A stretch of DNA of 64,000 bases, taken from NCBI RefSeq assembly GCF_004340205.1, contig NZ_SLWB01000001.1:372001-436000 (forward strand). Reading direction: 5' to 3'. The DNA comes from Acetobacteroides hydrogenigenes (GTDB lineage Bacteria > Bacteroidota > Bacteroidia > Bacteroidales > ZOR0009). Shown here piece by piece: positions 30,698 to 40,627 of the stretch. Each line of letters opens with the position of its first letter. Position 1 is the stretch's first letter. The position numbers and the translations under genes are program-made. The notes under the pieces were generated by a model, which was not told the DNA's origin, made no database searches, and saw only the letters and a list, made by a program, of their open reading frames with translations.

Positions 30698-32806
30698 TTA
30701 TTCTACACTCTTAATGCGGCCTTGAGACTTCTCGATGATGTCCTTAGCAAGGTTTTGCGAAACCTCATCGTAGTGCGAGAACTCCATAGTAGAAGTTGCA
30801 CGACCAGAGGTTAGAGTACGAAGTACGGTTACGTAACCGAACATCTCTGATAGTGGCACCTTAGCCTTAACAACACGTGCACCACCTCTTGAGTCCATGT
30901 TAACGATTTGGCCACGACGCTTGTTGAAGTCACCGATTACATCACCCATGCTCTCTTCTGGAGTAACAACTTCAACCGACATGATAGGCTCTAGAAGCAC
31001 TGGACGTGCCTTTGGAGATGCCTGACGGAAGGCGTTACGTGCACAGATTTCGAACGAAAGGGCATCGGAGTCAACTGGGTGGAACGAACCGTCCTTAAGG
31101 GTTACCTTCAAGCTCTCAACAGTGTAACCTGCCAAGCAGCCGTTAGCCATTGCCGAAGCAAATCCCTTTTGGATTGATGGGATATATTCCTTAGGAATGT
31201 TACCACCTTTAACAACGTCAACAAACTGAAGACCTACGTGACCTTCGTCTGCTGGTCCAATCTCAACGATGATGTCGGCGAACTTACCACGACCACCAGT
31301 TTGCTTCTTGAACACTTCGCGGTGCTCAACTTTTCCGGTGATAGCTTCTTTGTAGTTAACCTGAGGAGCACCTTGGTTGATTTCAACGTTGAATTCGCGA
31401 CGTAGTCGGTCTACGATGATTTCAAGGTGAAGTTCACCCATACCGCTAATTACAGTTTGACCAGACTCTTCGTCGGTTCTTACGGTAAAGGTAGGATCCT
31501 CTTCCGAAAGCTTATTAAGAGCTACGCCAAGCTTATCAAGATCCTTTTGAGTCTTAGGCTCAATAGCAAGACCGATAACTGGTTCTGGGAAGCTCATCGA
31601 CTCAAGAACAATCTTGTTGTTCTCTTCGCAGATGGTATCGCCGGTGCGAACATCCTTGAAACCAACTACTGCGCAAATGTCACCAGCTTCGATAAATTCT
31701 ACTGGATTTTGCTTGTTAGCGTGCATTTGGAAGATACGCGATACGCGCTCTTTCTTGTTCGAACGGCTATTGTATACGTAAGAACCTGCATCGATACGTC
31801 CAGAGTAGATACGAACGAAAGCTAAACGACCTACGAATGGGTCGGTAGCAATCTTAAATGCTAAACCTGCAAGAGGTTCCTTTGCATCTGGGTGACGAAC
31901 TACCTCTTCTTCAGTATCAGGGTTAGTTCCAACTACTGAATCCACGTCCATTGGACTTGGAAGGTATTGGATTACGGCATCTAGTAGGTATTGAACACCC
32001 TTGTTCTTGAAAGAAGAGCCACACATCATAGGAACAACCTTCATAGCGATGGTTGCCTGACGAAGCGCAGCAATGATTTGATCTGCAGAGATCGAATCTG
32101 GATCTTCGAAGAACATTTCCATTAGGGTATCGTCAAATTCAGCGATAGCTTCAACAAGCTGACCTCTGTATTCTGCTACCTCAGCCTCTAGCTCAGCAGG
32201 AACGTCAACAACCTTAAAAGGATCTTTCTCGTTGTTGCTATCCCAAACGTAAGCTTTCTTGTAAACTAGATCGACAATACCACGGAACTTATCTTCTGCT
32301 CCAATTGGAACAACGATAGGTACAGGATTTGCGCCAAGGCGCTCCTTAACCTGCGCAACAACGTTGAAGAAGTCTGCGCCAATACGGTCCATCTTGTTCA
32401 CGTAACCAATACGTGGAACTTTGTACTTGTCAGCCTGACGCCATACTGTTTCCGACTGAGGCTCAACGCCACCAACGGCACAGAAAGTGGCAACAGCGCC
32501 ATCGAGAACACGGAGAGAACGCTCTACCTCAACAGTAAAGTCTACGTGACCTGGGGTGTCGATGATGTTGATCTTATGAGTCTTATCACCGAAATTCCAA
32601 AAGGTAGTAGTTGCAGCAGAGGTAATGGTGATACCACGCTCCTGCTCCTGTACCATCCAGTCCATGGTCGCGCCACCATCGTGTACTTCACCGATCTTGT
32701 GAGTCTTACCGGTGAAGTAAAGGATACGCTCGGTAGTTGTAGTCTTACCAGCGTCGATGTGCGCCATGATCCCGATATTTCTAGTATATTGTAAATCTTT
32801 GCTCAT
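30698..32806 (-). CDS. fusA: Elongation factor G
   Basis: Canonical 702-residue translocase GTPase. G1 [13 protein letters not shown], switch [12 protein letters not shown]3 DTPGHVDF (residues 83-90, with the catalytic His) and G4 NKMD are all intact; domains II-V follow. Contrast with the second EF-G-like gene at 51132, which has lost the equivalent residues. Confidence 0.98.
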   Translation of the reverse strand: MSKDLQYTRNIGIMAHIDAGKTTTTERILYFTGKTHKIGEVHDGGATMDWMVQEQERGITITSAATTTFWNFGDKTHKINIIDTPGHVDFTVEVERSLRVLDGAVATFCAVGGVEPQSETVWRQADKYKVPRIGYVNKMDRIGADFFNVVAQVKERLGANPVPIVVPIGAEDKFRGIVDLVYKKAYVWDSNNEKDPFKVVDVPAELEAEVAEYRGQLVEAIAEFDDTLMEMFFEDPDSISADQIIAALRQATIAMKVVPMMCGSSFKNKGVQYLLDAVIQYLPSPMDVDSVVGTNPDTEEEVVRHPDAKEPLAGLAFKIATDPFVGRLAFVRIYSGRIDAGSYVYNSRSNKKERVSRIFQMHANKQNPVEFIEAGDICAVVGFKDVRTGDTICEENNKIVLESMSFPEPVIGLAIEPKTQKDLDKLGVALNKLSEEDPTFTVRTDEESGQTVISGMGELHLEIIVDRLRREFNVEINQGAPQVNYKEAITGKVEHREVFKKQTGGRGKFADIIVEIGPADEGHVGLQFVDVVKGGNIPKEYIPSIQKGFASAMANGCLAGYTVESLKVTLKDGSFHPVDSDALSFEICARNAFRQASPKARPVLLEPIMSVEVVTPEESMGDVIGDFNKRRGQIVNMDSRGGARVVKAKVPLSEMFGYVTVLRTLTSGRATSTMEFSHYDEVSQNLAKDIIEKSQGRIKSVE

Positions 32807-32837
32807 GAATGCTGTACCTTTTCGTCAAATTTGTTAA

Positions 32838-33314
32838 TTAAAATCTGAAGTGAGCAAATGCCTTGTTCGCTTCAGCCATCTTGTGCATATCTTCGCGACG
32901 CTTGAATGCACCACCTTCCTCGTTAAAAGCAGCCATAATTTCTGCAGCAAGCTTCTCAGCCATGGTACGTCCCGAACGCTTACGAGCGTAAAGGATAAGA
33001 TTTTTCATAGCAAGAGACACCTTTCTTTCAGCACGCACCTCGATTGGCACCTGGAAAGTTGCACCACCAACACGGCGAGACTTAACCTCTACGTGTGGAG
33101 TTACGTTGTCAATTGCCTTTTTCCATATTTCTAAAGGAGCCTTTTCTGAGTCCTTCATCTTCTCACCTACCAAATCCATCGCATTGTAGAAGATGGTGTA
33201 GGCAATACTCTTCTTTCCATCCAGCATCAGGTTGTTTACAAACCTGGTTACAAGGGTATCCTTGAACTTGGGATCTGGAAGTAGAATCCTTTTTTTAGGC
33301 TTCGTCTTTCTCAT
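32838..33314 (-). CDS. rpsG: Ribosomal protein S7
   Basis: 158 residues: [37 protein letters not shown] and a C-terminal [15 protein letters not shown]. Primary 16S binder of the 30S head and exit-site protein. Confidence 0.98.
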   Translation of the reverse strand: MRKTKPKKRILLPDPKFKDTLVTRFVNNLMLDGKKSIAYTIFYNAMDLVGEKMKDSEKAPLEIWKKAIDNVTPHVEVKSRRVGGATFQVPIEVRAERKVSLAMKNLILYARKRSGRTMAEKLAAEIMAAFNEEGGAFKRREDMHKMAEANKAFAHFRF

Positions 33315-33340
33315 CTAACTAATTTTCAAATAGTTTTTAA

Positions 33341-33760
33341 TTACTTCTTCTTGCCTTTTGCTGGTGCAGCAGCTGCGCCACCCTTACCTGCTTTTGGCTT
33401 TTTGGTTCCGTACTTAGAACGACGTTGGTTACGTCCTTCTACACCAGCGGCATCTAACGCACCGCGAACAAGGTGGTAACGAACACCTGGGAGGTCCTTA
33501 ACACGACCACCACGAACTAGCACGATTGAGTGCTCTTGAAGGTTGTGACCTTCACCTGGAATGTAAGCGGTTACCTCTAACCCGTTGGTAAGACGAACAC
33601 GAGCTACCTTACGCATAGCTGAGTTTGGCTTCTTAGGGGTTGTGGTATACACGCGGGTACATACCCCACGACGTTGTGGGCATGCGTCCAAAGCAGGAGC
33701 CTTACTCTTGTACTCCTTCTTTGTCCTTCCTTTTCTAACTAACTGTTGAATAGTAGGCAT
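33341..33760 (-). CDS. rpsL: Ribosomal protein S12
   Basis: Decoding-centre protein, first gene of the block. 139 residues: [40 protein letters not shown] and [20 protein letters not shown]. The Lys in TPKKPNS is the wild-type residue altered in streptomycin-resistant mutants. A Lys/Ala/Gly tail extends the C-terminus. Confidence 0.98.
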   Translation of the reverse strand: MPTIQQLVRKGRTKKEYKSKAPALDACPQRRGVCTRVYTTTPKKPNSAMRKVARVRLTNGLEVTAYIPGEGHNLQEHSIVLVRGGRVKDLPGVRYHLVRGALDAAGVEGRNQRRSKYGTKKPKAGKGGAAAAPAKGKKK

Positions 33761-33818
33761 AAAAGTTACTTGCTTTTGTTTTGTAACGATTCTAGGTACA
33801 CTTTAACAAATTGGCTTG

Positions 33819-33826
33819 CAAAGGTA
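33819..33826 (-). promoter_or_regulatory. Bacteroidota -7 element (TACCTTTG) for the ribosomal block
   Basis: An exact TAnnTTTG match on the minus strand, about 60 nt before the rpsL ATG, with a TTG-containing segment about 20 bp further upstream at the -33 position. It is the best promoter candidate for the block from 33760 to 15955. Confidence 0.6.
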
Positions 33827-34120
33827 TTTCTTTTTTTCGTTAACGCCAAGCATTTAGACTTCTATTTAAAAGTATTTTGATTGCTTTTGAACCATTTACA
33901 GATTGGCTTGTAGCACGGTAGACGACTCTTTCCCACCATTTCAAAGAATGATTAGAACACCACTGATATATTGCACTTTAAACCAATTCTATAAAGAGAT
34001 AGTATCGTTTGCAACAAAGCGGCCAAAACACGTCCTGATTAAGGGATCAGAAGGCTTATAAAACTTATATTTATGAATTTTTAACTTTAAACTGTCTGTT
34101 TTTACTGCCTCCAAGAGAAA

Positions 34121-34166
34121 GCAAGCCCAGCCAGCAAGAAAAAAGACTTGCGAAAGCTGGGCTTGC
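34121..34166 (-). terminator. Long hairpin after the glycosidase operon
   Basis: GCAAGCCCAGC and GCTGGGCTTGC (11 bp) flank a 24-nt loop that itself contains a GCAAG/CTTGC stem. On the minus strand it is followed by TTTCTCTT, so it can end the operon whose last gene stops at 34218. Confidence 0.55.
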
Positions 34167-34217
34167 ACCATGCTCGGTTACCCGAATAGATACGTCAGTT
34201 GCGAATGCTTTGTAGGC

Positions 34218-37145
34218 CTACTCTACGATTAACTCATCCATAAACACCCATGCGTTTCCGCAAGCACCTCCATGCCAAGAAGGACATACACCCATATTCT
34301 TAGCGGTAACCCTTACATAGCGAACCTTCTCCTTTGGAAACGACACCACAACAGAAACTATCTCCTTTTTATCGAACCGCTCCTTTATACTAAAAGATTG
34401 CTCGCCAACCTTCTTGAAAGATTTTCCATTCAATGACACCTCCACTGTAAATGCTAAAGGGGTAAAAATCCATTCGGGCTGATACTGCAAAAAGCGGGTA
34501 GACACCTTCCTTACCTCTACAGGGCTATCCCATTCGAGCAGAAAGGCTACGTCGTCTTTATCCTTTCCAATCCATTGTCCATCGCGGTAAGTATCACCAC
34601 CATGCTTACCATCCATTAGGGTGTAAATACCATATAATGGAAGATGGCTTTCGCTTAGAGTAAAAAGCGGCGTTATGCTTGGGTAGTCGTAGCGGTTGAT
34701 AACATTACCTGAATTAGCGGCATCTCGGAAATGTAACTTTTCGAATGCCACCTCCGATATGAGGCTTTGCTCGTTTCCTTTAATTGCAATAGCCTTTACA
34801 ACCGTGCTTTTATCAATGCTGAATGGCTTCTGATATAATGTGCTACGCAGCGATGGCTCACTTCTATCCAGCGTATAGCGTATTTGAGTACCAGCATCAG
34901 CAAGGAGCTCTACCGACCTGCGATTTACAAAGTACGAACGGTAGCTACGCACATAGGGAGATGCTAGCCCCTTCTTTACAATCGAAACGGCACCATCTTT
35001 GCCTACAAAAGCCTCCTCGCCGTAGCTAAATGGGCCAAACGACTGCCCATCGCGAGAAACTGTAAAGCCAAACTCATCCATCTCGAAAGAATAGGAATGT
35101 CCTCTAAAGAGGTACCCTTGCAACGAGGACCTACCCAACTCGAGGCTGTAGTGAGGGTTTACAAACATCGTACCATCGATATTGGGCTTAATGCCGAAAA
35201 GGCCAAACATAACCGCCTCTACACCTGCCCCAGACGATATCTGAATAGGCATTGAGGATTCGTCCTGAAGAGGCTCGTTAGCCCGTAGATTCTGACCGAG
35301 GTACGGAAAATAGTCGGCATAGCGGCTGAATCGGGAGAGGATTGTCCAAGCGAGAGGCCCCTGCCCCATACCGTATAGGTTGCGGGCAAGACGCAGCGGT
35401 ACACCCGTAAAGGAGCCTCCTCCGCCCCAATCGGAATCGATAAGATCCCAGCGCACCTTATCCTGCCTCGATATAGAATACACGCTATATGGGCCCAAAA
35501 ACTCCTGATCGTTCAAATGGGAGATGATGCCCATCCGCTCCTCGTCGGTGATGGCGTTGGTACCAAGCAGATCGAAGAGGTGGTTGCTGTAGAGCGGCTC
35601 CCTACGGCCATCGGGGTAAATATTATCGAACCAGCGGGTAGATCTATTCCAAAGTTTGGCATGCATGCGGTCGTTCAGGTCGTTGGCGTAGCCTCGGAAC
35701 TTGGAGGCATCGCCATCGTTACGCAGGGTGCACCATCCATCTAGCCAGCGATAGAGATCGACAGCCAAGCCATTTACCACGGGGACAACCCCGCTGTAGC
35801 CGTCGGTGCGCATCTCGATGAGCTCCTCGTTCTTCCGTCCCATATCCATCAACCCAGTGAAGGGAGAGCGGTACTTGACGTGGAGTAAGTCTCCCCAAGA
35901 CTTCATCCACTCCATGACGCTTTTGCCCGCAACCTGCTCGTCGAGGAAGGCCACATCGCCAGTTTGGCGGAGGTAGGCGTCTATCATCGTTTTAAGGGCA
36001 AAGGGCTCCTGAATGTAAAAGATGCCGTCTCCCCCGCCCTGCCAAGAGATGTAGGTGCTTTTAAGCTTGCCCTCCTTCATGGCCACCAAGATGGTGCGCT
36101 TCATGCTGGCCGGGTCCATTATCGATATGGCATCGGAGGCAAAAGAGTTATCCCAAGTAATGGTGAATACCCACGAGCCCACCGACCAGAATGGGTTGAT
36201 GATAAAGTTCTCGCGCTCCCAGCGGCACTCGAGCATGGTGGCGATACAGCGCCTATAAAAATCTTCGAGGCGGCGGTTATCGGAGCGCAGCTCGGGTAGA
36301 CGGCTCGATGCGAAGCTCAGCCGCTGCCGGGTATCCTTTATGGCCCCATCGAAGCGGTCCGCCACTGCACCATCGGTGGCTGCTGTAGCGGCATCCTTAC
36401 GCCCCATTTTTATGGCGATATAAACCTCACGGCTACCCTTTGCTGGTACCTCTACGTACCATCCCCGGCTATCGACATCGGGAATGGAGGACGAAAGGCT
36501 TACCTGATAGTCGCCCGCGGCTAGCACGAAAGGCGATAGGCGGCTAGAGGCGGCGGCATTATCTTTTGCCAGCACCTGCTGGTTGGGAATAAGCGAGAGC
36601 TTTAGCGGCTGCGGCTCCCTGTTGGTTAGCACCATCCGCAGGATAACCTCATCGGCTTTTGCCGAGGCTACGGTCTCCGTTTTTATGCCAAACGAGACCG
36701 TTTTGCGGCTGTACTCCTTATGGAATGTACCCTGACGAACATAGCGGTTGGGCTCCCAGTACTCGTCCTGCGTAACGGGGATGGTGGCAAACCCTGAGCG
36801 GAAGTTGGCTCCCAGCGGATCGGTTCCGGAGCCGAAGCGAATCCACTCCTCCCAAAGATCGGGAACGTTATCCTGAATGAGCACGTCGGCATCGTGCTCG
36901 TAGAAGTTGAGGAAGAAGCTGTAGTTGGCCAGCTCGATGGGCGGAAACTGAAGGCGGTGGATACCCGTTAGGCTGTAGCGCTTAACGTGGGCCGCCCCGC
37001 GCCCGTTGAAGAGCCGCAGCTGGTTATCGGTAAATCGGATCTGCTCGCGCTTCATCCGAAGCGCCTCGGGCGTTAGCCATCCCTGCTGGGCTAGGGCCGC
37101 AACGGCAGCCTGCATCACCATCAACAAAAAAACAACCTTTTTCAT
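34218..37145 (-). CDS. Secreted (alpha/alpha)6-type glycosidase with chitobiase-like and F5/8C-like C-terminal domains
   Basis: 975 residues from ATG 37145 (MKKVVFLLMVMQAAVAALAQ, a signal peptide); the frame extends upstream but those 46 codons look non-coding. The centre has a six-hairpin toroid of the MGH1-like/GH63-like type: WVFTITWDNSFASDAI, EPFALKTMIDAYLRQTGD, LWNRSTRWFDNIY and SDWGGGGSFTGVPLRLARNL. A chitobiase-type C-terminal domain (IRYTLDRSEPSLRSTLY) and a discoidin-like domain follow, ending in NAWVFMDELIVE. The GH20 enzyme at 46244 ends with the same module. It is the last gene of the GntR-MFS-GH92 cluster, so its substrate is probably a glycan containing mannose or N-acetylhexosamine. 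Family number uncertain. Confidence 0.7.
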   Translation of the reverse strand: MKKVVFLLMVMQAAVAALAQQGWLTPEALRMKREQIRFTDNQLRLFNGRGAAHVKRYSLTGIHRLQFPPIELANYSFFLNFYEHDADVLIQDNVPDLWEEWIRFGSGTDPLGANFRSGFATIPVTQDEYWEPNRYVRQGTFHKEYSRKTVSFGIKTETVASAKADEVILRMVLTNREPQPLKLSLIPNQQVLAKDNAAASSRLSPFVLAAGDYQVSLSSSIPDVDSRGWYVEVPAKGSREVYIAIKMGRKDAATAATDGAVADRFDGAIKDTRQRLSFASSRLPELRSDNRRLEDFYRRCIATMLECRWERENFIINPFWSVGSWVFTITWDNSFASDAISIMDPASMKRTILVAMKEGKLKSTYISWQGGGDGIFYIQEPFALKTMIDAYLRQTGDVAFLDEQVAGKSVMEWMKSWGDLLHVKYRSPFTGLMDMGRKNEELIEMRTDGYSGVVPVVNGLAVDLYRWLDGWCTLRNDGDASKFRGYANDLNDRMHAKLWNRSTRWFDNIYPDGRREPLYSNHLFDLLGTNAITDEERMGIISHLNDQEFLGPYSVYSISRQDKVRWDLIDSDWGGGGSFTGVPLRLARNLYGMGQGPLAWTILSRFSRYADYFPYLGQNLRANEPLQDESSMPIQISSGAGVEAVMFGLFGIKPNIDGTMFVNPHYSLELGRSSLQGYLFRGHSYSFEMDEFGFTVSRDGQSFGPFSYGEEAFVGKDGAVSIVKKGLASPYVRSYRSYFVNRRSVELLADAGTQIRYTLDRSEPSLRSTLYQKPFSIDKSTVVKAIAIKGNEQSLISEVAFEKLHFRDAANSGNVINRYDYPSITPLFTLSESHLPLYGIYTLMDGKHGGDTYRDGQWIGKDKDDVAFLLEWDSPVEVRKVSTRFLQYQPEWIFTPLAFTVEVSLNGKSFKKVGEQSFSIKERFDKKEIVSVVVSFPKEKVRYVRVTAKNMGVCPSWHGGACGNAWVFMDELIVE

Positions 37146-37455
37146 TATACATAAGGTATTAGCAAAATTGGCTATTCCGAACCTGCTTCGGCGTTGTAGA
37201 ATACCGCAACTTTTAGTTCTGAATAGCCAACCTATAATATTACTAAATACGATCGAAACGGGGAGTTTTAGCCCCTTTTTCATGGAGATACAAGCGTCTT
37301 CGTTCGCATCTCCGCCAAATTGTCAGCGGTGTCCGTTCGGAGTGAGTTCGGAGTGCCTTCGGAGTCCCTTCGGACTTCCCCCAAAATCGCACCATTTTCC
37401 GAGCGGTATTCCTGCCATAATGACAGTCTACGAACGAACATCCGAGGGGTAGCAT
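37146..37455. other. Intergenic region, 310 bp, with 11-bp direct repeats
   Basis: Contains a weak GGGG/CCCC hairpin at about 37259-37277 and the 11-bp repeats listed separately at 37335-37378. The minus-strand open frame through it (SEGTPKALRTHSERTP) is repeat-derived and not supported as a gene. Confidence 0.7.
37335..37378. repeat. Tandem array, 11-bp period, four units
   Basis: TTCGGAGT recurs at 37336, 37347 and 37358 and TTCGGACT at 37369, exactly 11 bp apart. Confidence 0.85.
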
Positions 37456-39222
37456 CTACTTGATAAAGGCAACCACCAAAATGGCCTCGGAACCGCCTTG
37501 CTGGCGCACCCTTACGCTACCTGCAGCAGCTGGCACCACAAACGTTTCGGCATAGCTGAACTGCTGCGTAAGCCCATTTTCCGAAACCACCTCGACGGAG
37601 GTCCCCTCGACGAGGCTCATCACCAGGCATCGGTTGTTGGTGCTAATGGTTACCTCGGAGGCAAAGTGGTAGCGAACAACATCGTAGCTGTGCTTTGGAT
37701 GGGTTTGCAGATGGTAGAGCTTCCAGTCGTGACCCTCATCGAGCAGGGCGGGATGCGCCACCAGCTCGTTGGGCACGCGCTCGCCCTTACGGTCGAAGCA
37801 AAGGTTCTCCATCCCCCTTTCGATGTTAATTGGACGTGGCTTGCCATCGAGATCGAGGCGCAGCCAGTCGTACATCTTAAAGGTGAAGATGTATGGGGTG
37901 GTGCTGATTTCGAGAACGAGGTTGTTGATGCCCGATCCGTGAATGGTTCCCGGAGGGATTAGGAAGAGGTCGTGCTTGCGCGAAGGGAGAACCTGCACGT
38001 AGCGCTCCACCTCCATGGGCTCGTTGTTGGTAAAGCTGTCGGTAAGGGCCTGCTCAAACTTGGCCGGCTCGATATCCTCCTGAAATCCGAGGTATACCTT
38101 GGCGTCGGGCTCGGCATCGAGAATGTAGTAGGTCTCCTCCTGGGTAAAGCTTTCTCCAAACTGCTCGCGGATGTACTCCACCTGAGGATGGCACTGCACC
38201 GAGAGGTTTCCGCCGCTATAGGTATCCAAGAAGTCGAATCGGATGGGGAATTCGGTTCCAAACTGCTCGTGGCAGTGGCCCAATACGGCCTTCGCGTCGT
38301 GGTACATCAGCCAGTCGAAAGAGATTTCGAGCAGCGTATCGCCACCTTGGATGAGGAGCCCATTCTCGGGAACAATCAGCTCGAACGACCAGGCGTAGTT
38401 GGGCACATCGTCATTTAGCCCTTCGATCTTATCCTTAATCCATTGCCCTCCCCAAGCGCCAGGCTCGAACCAAGGGCGCACGCGGAACATGTTTTGGCTC
38501 ATGGTTGCCAAGGTGGCACGGGCGGCGTCTCCGCCAATCCAGGTAGGCATATCGCGCTGAGCATCGACAAACACATCGACCAGAGCAACCAGCTCCTGCT
38601 TACGCCTATTGCAAACCACCCAGTCTACAAAGTAGAATCGCTTGTACATCTTCTTTGCGGCATCGGGCTTAGAGCAGCCAATGTTGGTGATGCTGCCTGC
38701 GCGAGAACGAAACTGCAGCTCGTTTTTCGACAGGTCGAGGTAAATGAGCTCCGCGTCCCAATCGAGCAGCGAGGCGCCAACGCCGTAGGCAATGGTAAGC
38801 CCGCCTGCAGGCTTAAGGGCCTGCAGCTTTTCGGCAACAAAGAAGTCGGAAAGCGTAAGGGTGGTCCGTTTCCCGAAGATGGGATCGTCGCCGCCAAGAA
38901 AAGGCTCCACCATAGCGCTTATATCGCCCTCCGATTTCATGGCGGTAGAGACATCAACCCAAGTTGATGCTACCCCCAGTTTCAGCAGCTCCTTTTCGAG
39001 CTCGTTACGGTAATCGTCGAAGAATACGCCTACGTAGCCTTCGAGCAGCACCTGCTTGCAGCCAGCAATGCGGGCAGCAAGGGAGCCGAAGCCTTCGCTA
39101 ACAGCATCTTCGGACACCTTTAGGCTGGGGTAAATATCGTACTGACCTGCCGTTTCGCCATCTTTATGCAGCGGCAGGAGAAATTGTGCGGTGTTTCTTT
39201 TACTATTTAAGTTGCTCATCAT
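37456..39222 (-). CDS. Class I mannose-6-phosphate isomerase-like protein with long N-terminal extension
   Basis: 588 residues. The C-terminal part (from about 250) is a type I phosphomannose isomerase: it opens [17 protein letters not shown], carries the zinc site in LSVQCHPQ and [20 protein letters not shown], and the late His in [11 protein letters not shown]. These enzymes convert mannose-6-phosphate to fructose-6-phosphate in the cytoplasm. The first 250 residues ([35 protein letters not shown]) are not part of a standard isomerase; the [10 protein letters not shown] segment recalls a nucleotide-kinase fold without a P-loop, but I cannot name it. No signal peptide. It lies 13 nt after the glycosidase at 39236, within the mannose locus. 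Confidence 0.8.
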   Translation of the reverse strand: MMSNLNSKRNTAQFLLPLHKDGETAGQYDIYPSLKVSEDAVSEGFGSLAARIAGCKQVLLEGYVGVFFDDYRNELEKELLKLGVASTWVDVSTAMKSEGDISAMVEPFLGGDDPIFGKRTTLTLSDFFVAEKLQALKPAGGLTIAYGVGASLLDWDAELIYLDLSKNELQFRSRAGSITNIGCSKPDAAKKMYKRFYFVDWVVCNRRKQELVALVDVFVDAQRDMPTWIGGDAARATLATMSQNMFRVRPWFEPGAWGGQWIKDKIEGLNDDVPNYAWSFELIVPENGLLIQGGDTLLEISFDWLMYHDAKAVLGHCHEQFGTEFPIRFDFLDTYSGGNLSVQCHPQVEYIREQFGESFTQEETYYILDAEPDAKVYLGFQEDIEPAKFEQALTDSFTNNEPMEVERYVQVLPSRKHDLFLIPPGTIHGSGINNLVLEISTTPYIFTFKMYDWLRLDLDGKPRPINIERGMENLCFDRKGERVPNELVAHPALLDEGHDWKLYHLQTHPKHSYDVVRYHFASEVTISTNNRCLVMSLVEGTSVEVVSENGLTQQFSYAETFVVPAAAGSVRVRQQGGSEAILVVAFIK

Positions 39223-39235
39223 ACAATTATAAGTT

Positions 39236-40519
39236 CTACTTCGTGGTGTTAGCCCAGTTCTGAATCATTTGGATAGATTTGTACAGCACGCCAGCCTCGC
39301 CTCGGAATGTACCCGAGCCAGAAGGCTTATTATCTACGCTGTACCATTCGTAAAAGCCCTTGTTGGCAATTACACGATCGACCATAGGCTGCATCTGCTC
39401 ATAGGCCTCCTGAACAAATCCGTAGTGAATAAGCTGCTGAATCATACGAGCACCAAACCAAGTCCAGTCTCCCCCATTTTGGTAGCCATAGGGGTACATC
39501 CCCTTTCCAATAAAAGCACCTTGAGGGTATGGAGGATACATGGTAAGACCAATGGTGGCCGCACCAGACTCCTTTACATTTTTAATCATCTTGTCCAACG
39601 AAACCTTAATCTCCGCCTTCGAAAGCAGGCCGGCTTCAATTGCAACGGCGGTTCCTCCGTGGTAAAAAATAGCATTCTCGTCGAGTGAAGGGGAGAACGG
39701 AGATCCATTTAGGTAGATATGGGGGATGAACTTCTGATTTTTCTTATCCCACAAGTATTTGCGAGAGTTCTTTGCAATGTCGTCCCTTACCGACTTCCAA
39801 CGAGCCTTTGTGTCTGGAAGAAGCTCCATCATGTTATCTAATGCAATAACAAACATTGCATTGTCGTATATGTCAATGGCGTAGTGGGTGTCGCTAGTTA
39901 GGTATACCCCCCACTCGTGCTCGGGCTGCACATCGCCCCAATCGGCGGTGGTAGCACCCCATATTAGGCCATATCGTGCGCTGTAGCGATGGTTTAGCAG
40001 ATACTCCATTGCCTCCTCCATGCGAACAGCAACGGTTTTGTCGCCTACCTTTTCGGTAAGTATATCGTTTTTACCAGTACGCTTTGCATACTTATATATT
40101 GCCTGAATCAAGGAAGTTTCCTGATCTGTCTCCACGGTATTTTTGTGACCAGCATAGCGCGTCTCCAGTTTTGTGTGGATATAGTCGTACCCAGCAGCGG
40201 CTTTGCTTTTTGGAATAAAGCCATCCACAATGTTACCATCTACCCCCTGAAGCGTGAAGAATACAAGAAGGTTTTCTTTTACGGTTTTAGCATCGTAGAC
40301 ATCGCAGGCCAGCTCGATAAAGGTATTGTAGTCTCGAATCCATACTTCGCCATAGCCATCGCCAGCATTGAAGCCAGTTTTCATTACCGCTTTGGCTTTC
40401 TCAACAATAAGAGGGTAGGTATTATTCGTTTTTACCTTCTCGACCAGCGTTTTGGTCGGATTAATGGCCATCGCCCAAGAGCAGGAAATGGCAAACACAA
40501 GCACAAATAGCTGCTTCAT
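39236..40519 (-). CDS. Secreted (alpha/alpha)6-barrel glycosidase-like protein
   Basis: 427 residues with a signal peptide ([18 protein letters not shown]). The body reads as a six-hairpin toroid: [62 protein letters not shown] and the C-terminal [19 protein letters not shown]. Acidic pairs such as WIRD and TADWGD are candidate catalytic positions, but the GH family is not clear to me; GH125 and glycogen-debranching-type enzymes share the fold. Neighbouring GH92 and isomerase genes suggest a mannoside substrate. Confidence 0.65.
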   Translation of the reverse strand: MKQLFVLVFAISCSWAMAINPTKTLVEKVKTNNTYPLIVEKAKAVMKTGFNAGDGYGEVWIRDYNTFIELACDVYDAKTVKENLLVFFTLQGVDGNIVDGFIPKSKAAAGYDYIHTKLETRYAGHKNTVETDQETSLIQAIYKYAKRTGKNDILTEKVGDKTVAVRMEEAMEYLLNHRYSARYGLIWGATTADWGDVQPEHEWGVYLTSDTHYAIDIYDNAMFVIALDNMMELLPDTKARWKSVRDDIAKNSRKYLWDKKNQKFIPHIYLNGSPFSPSLDENAIFYHGGTAVAIEAGLLSKAEIKVSLDKMIKNVKESGAATIGLTMYPPYPQGAFIGKGMYPYGYQNGGDWTWFGARMIQQLIHYGFVQEAYEQMQPMVDRVIANKGFYEWYSVDNKPSGSGTFRGEAGVLYKSIQMIQNWANTTK

Positions 40520-40627
40520 AGATATTACTAGTTTAACGTGTTTAGACTTACATCATTTGTTGCCTTAAAAACAAGGGAAGGAGCTGTCTATCCTTCCACC
40601 TGTTCTTAACACACTACAATTCAAAAC

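Larger units (their letters stand above)
33761..34217. other. Intergenic region, 457 bp
   Basis: Holds the ribosomal-block promoter at its left end and a long inverted repeat at 34121-34166. The middle (33840-34110) is AT-rich with no supportable gene. Confidence 0.7.

Noticed and set aside
37243-37455. A 70-residue minus-strand frame between two glycan genes
   Set aside because: Its sequence comes from the 11-bp repeats and G/C-rich hairpin; no credible start or homology.
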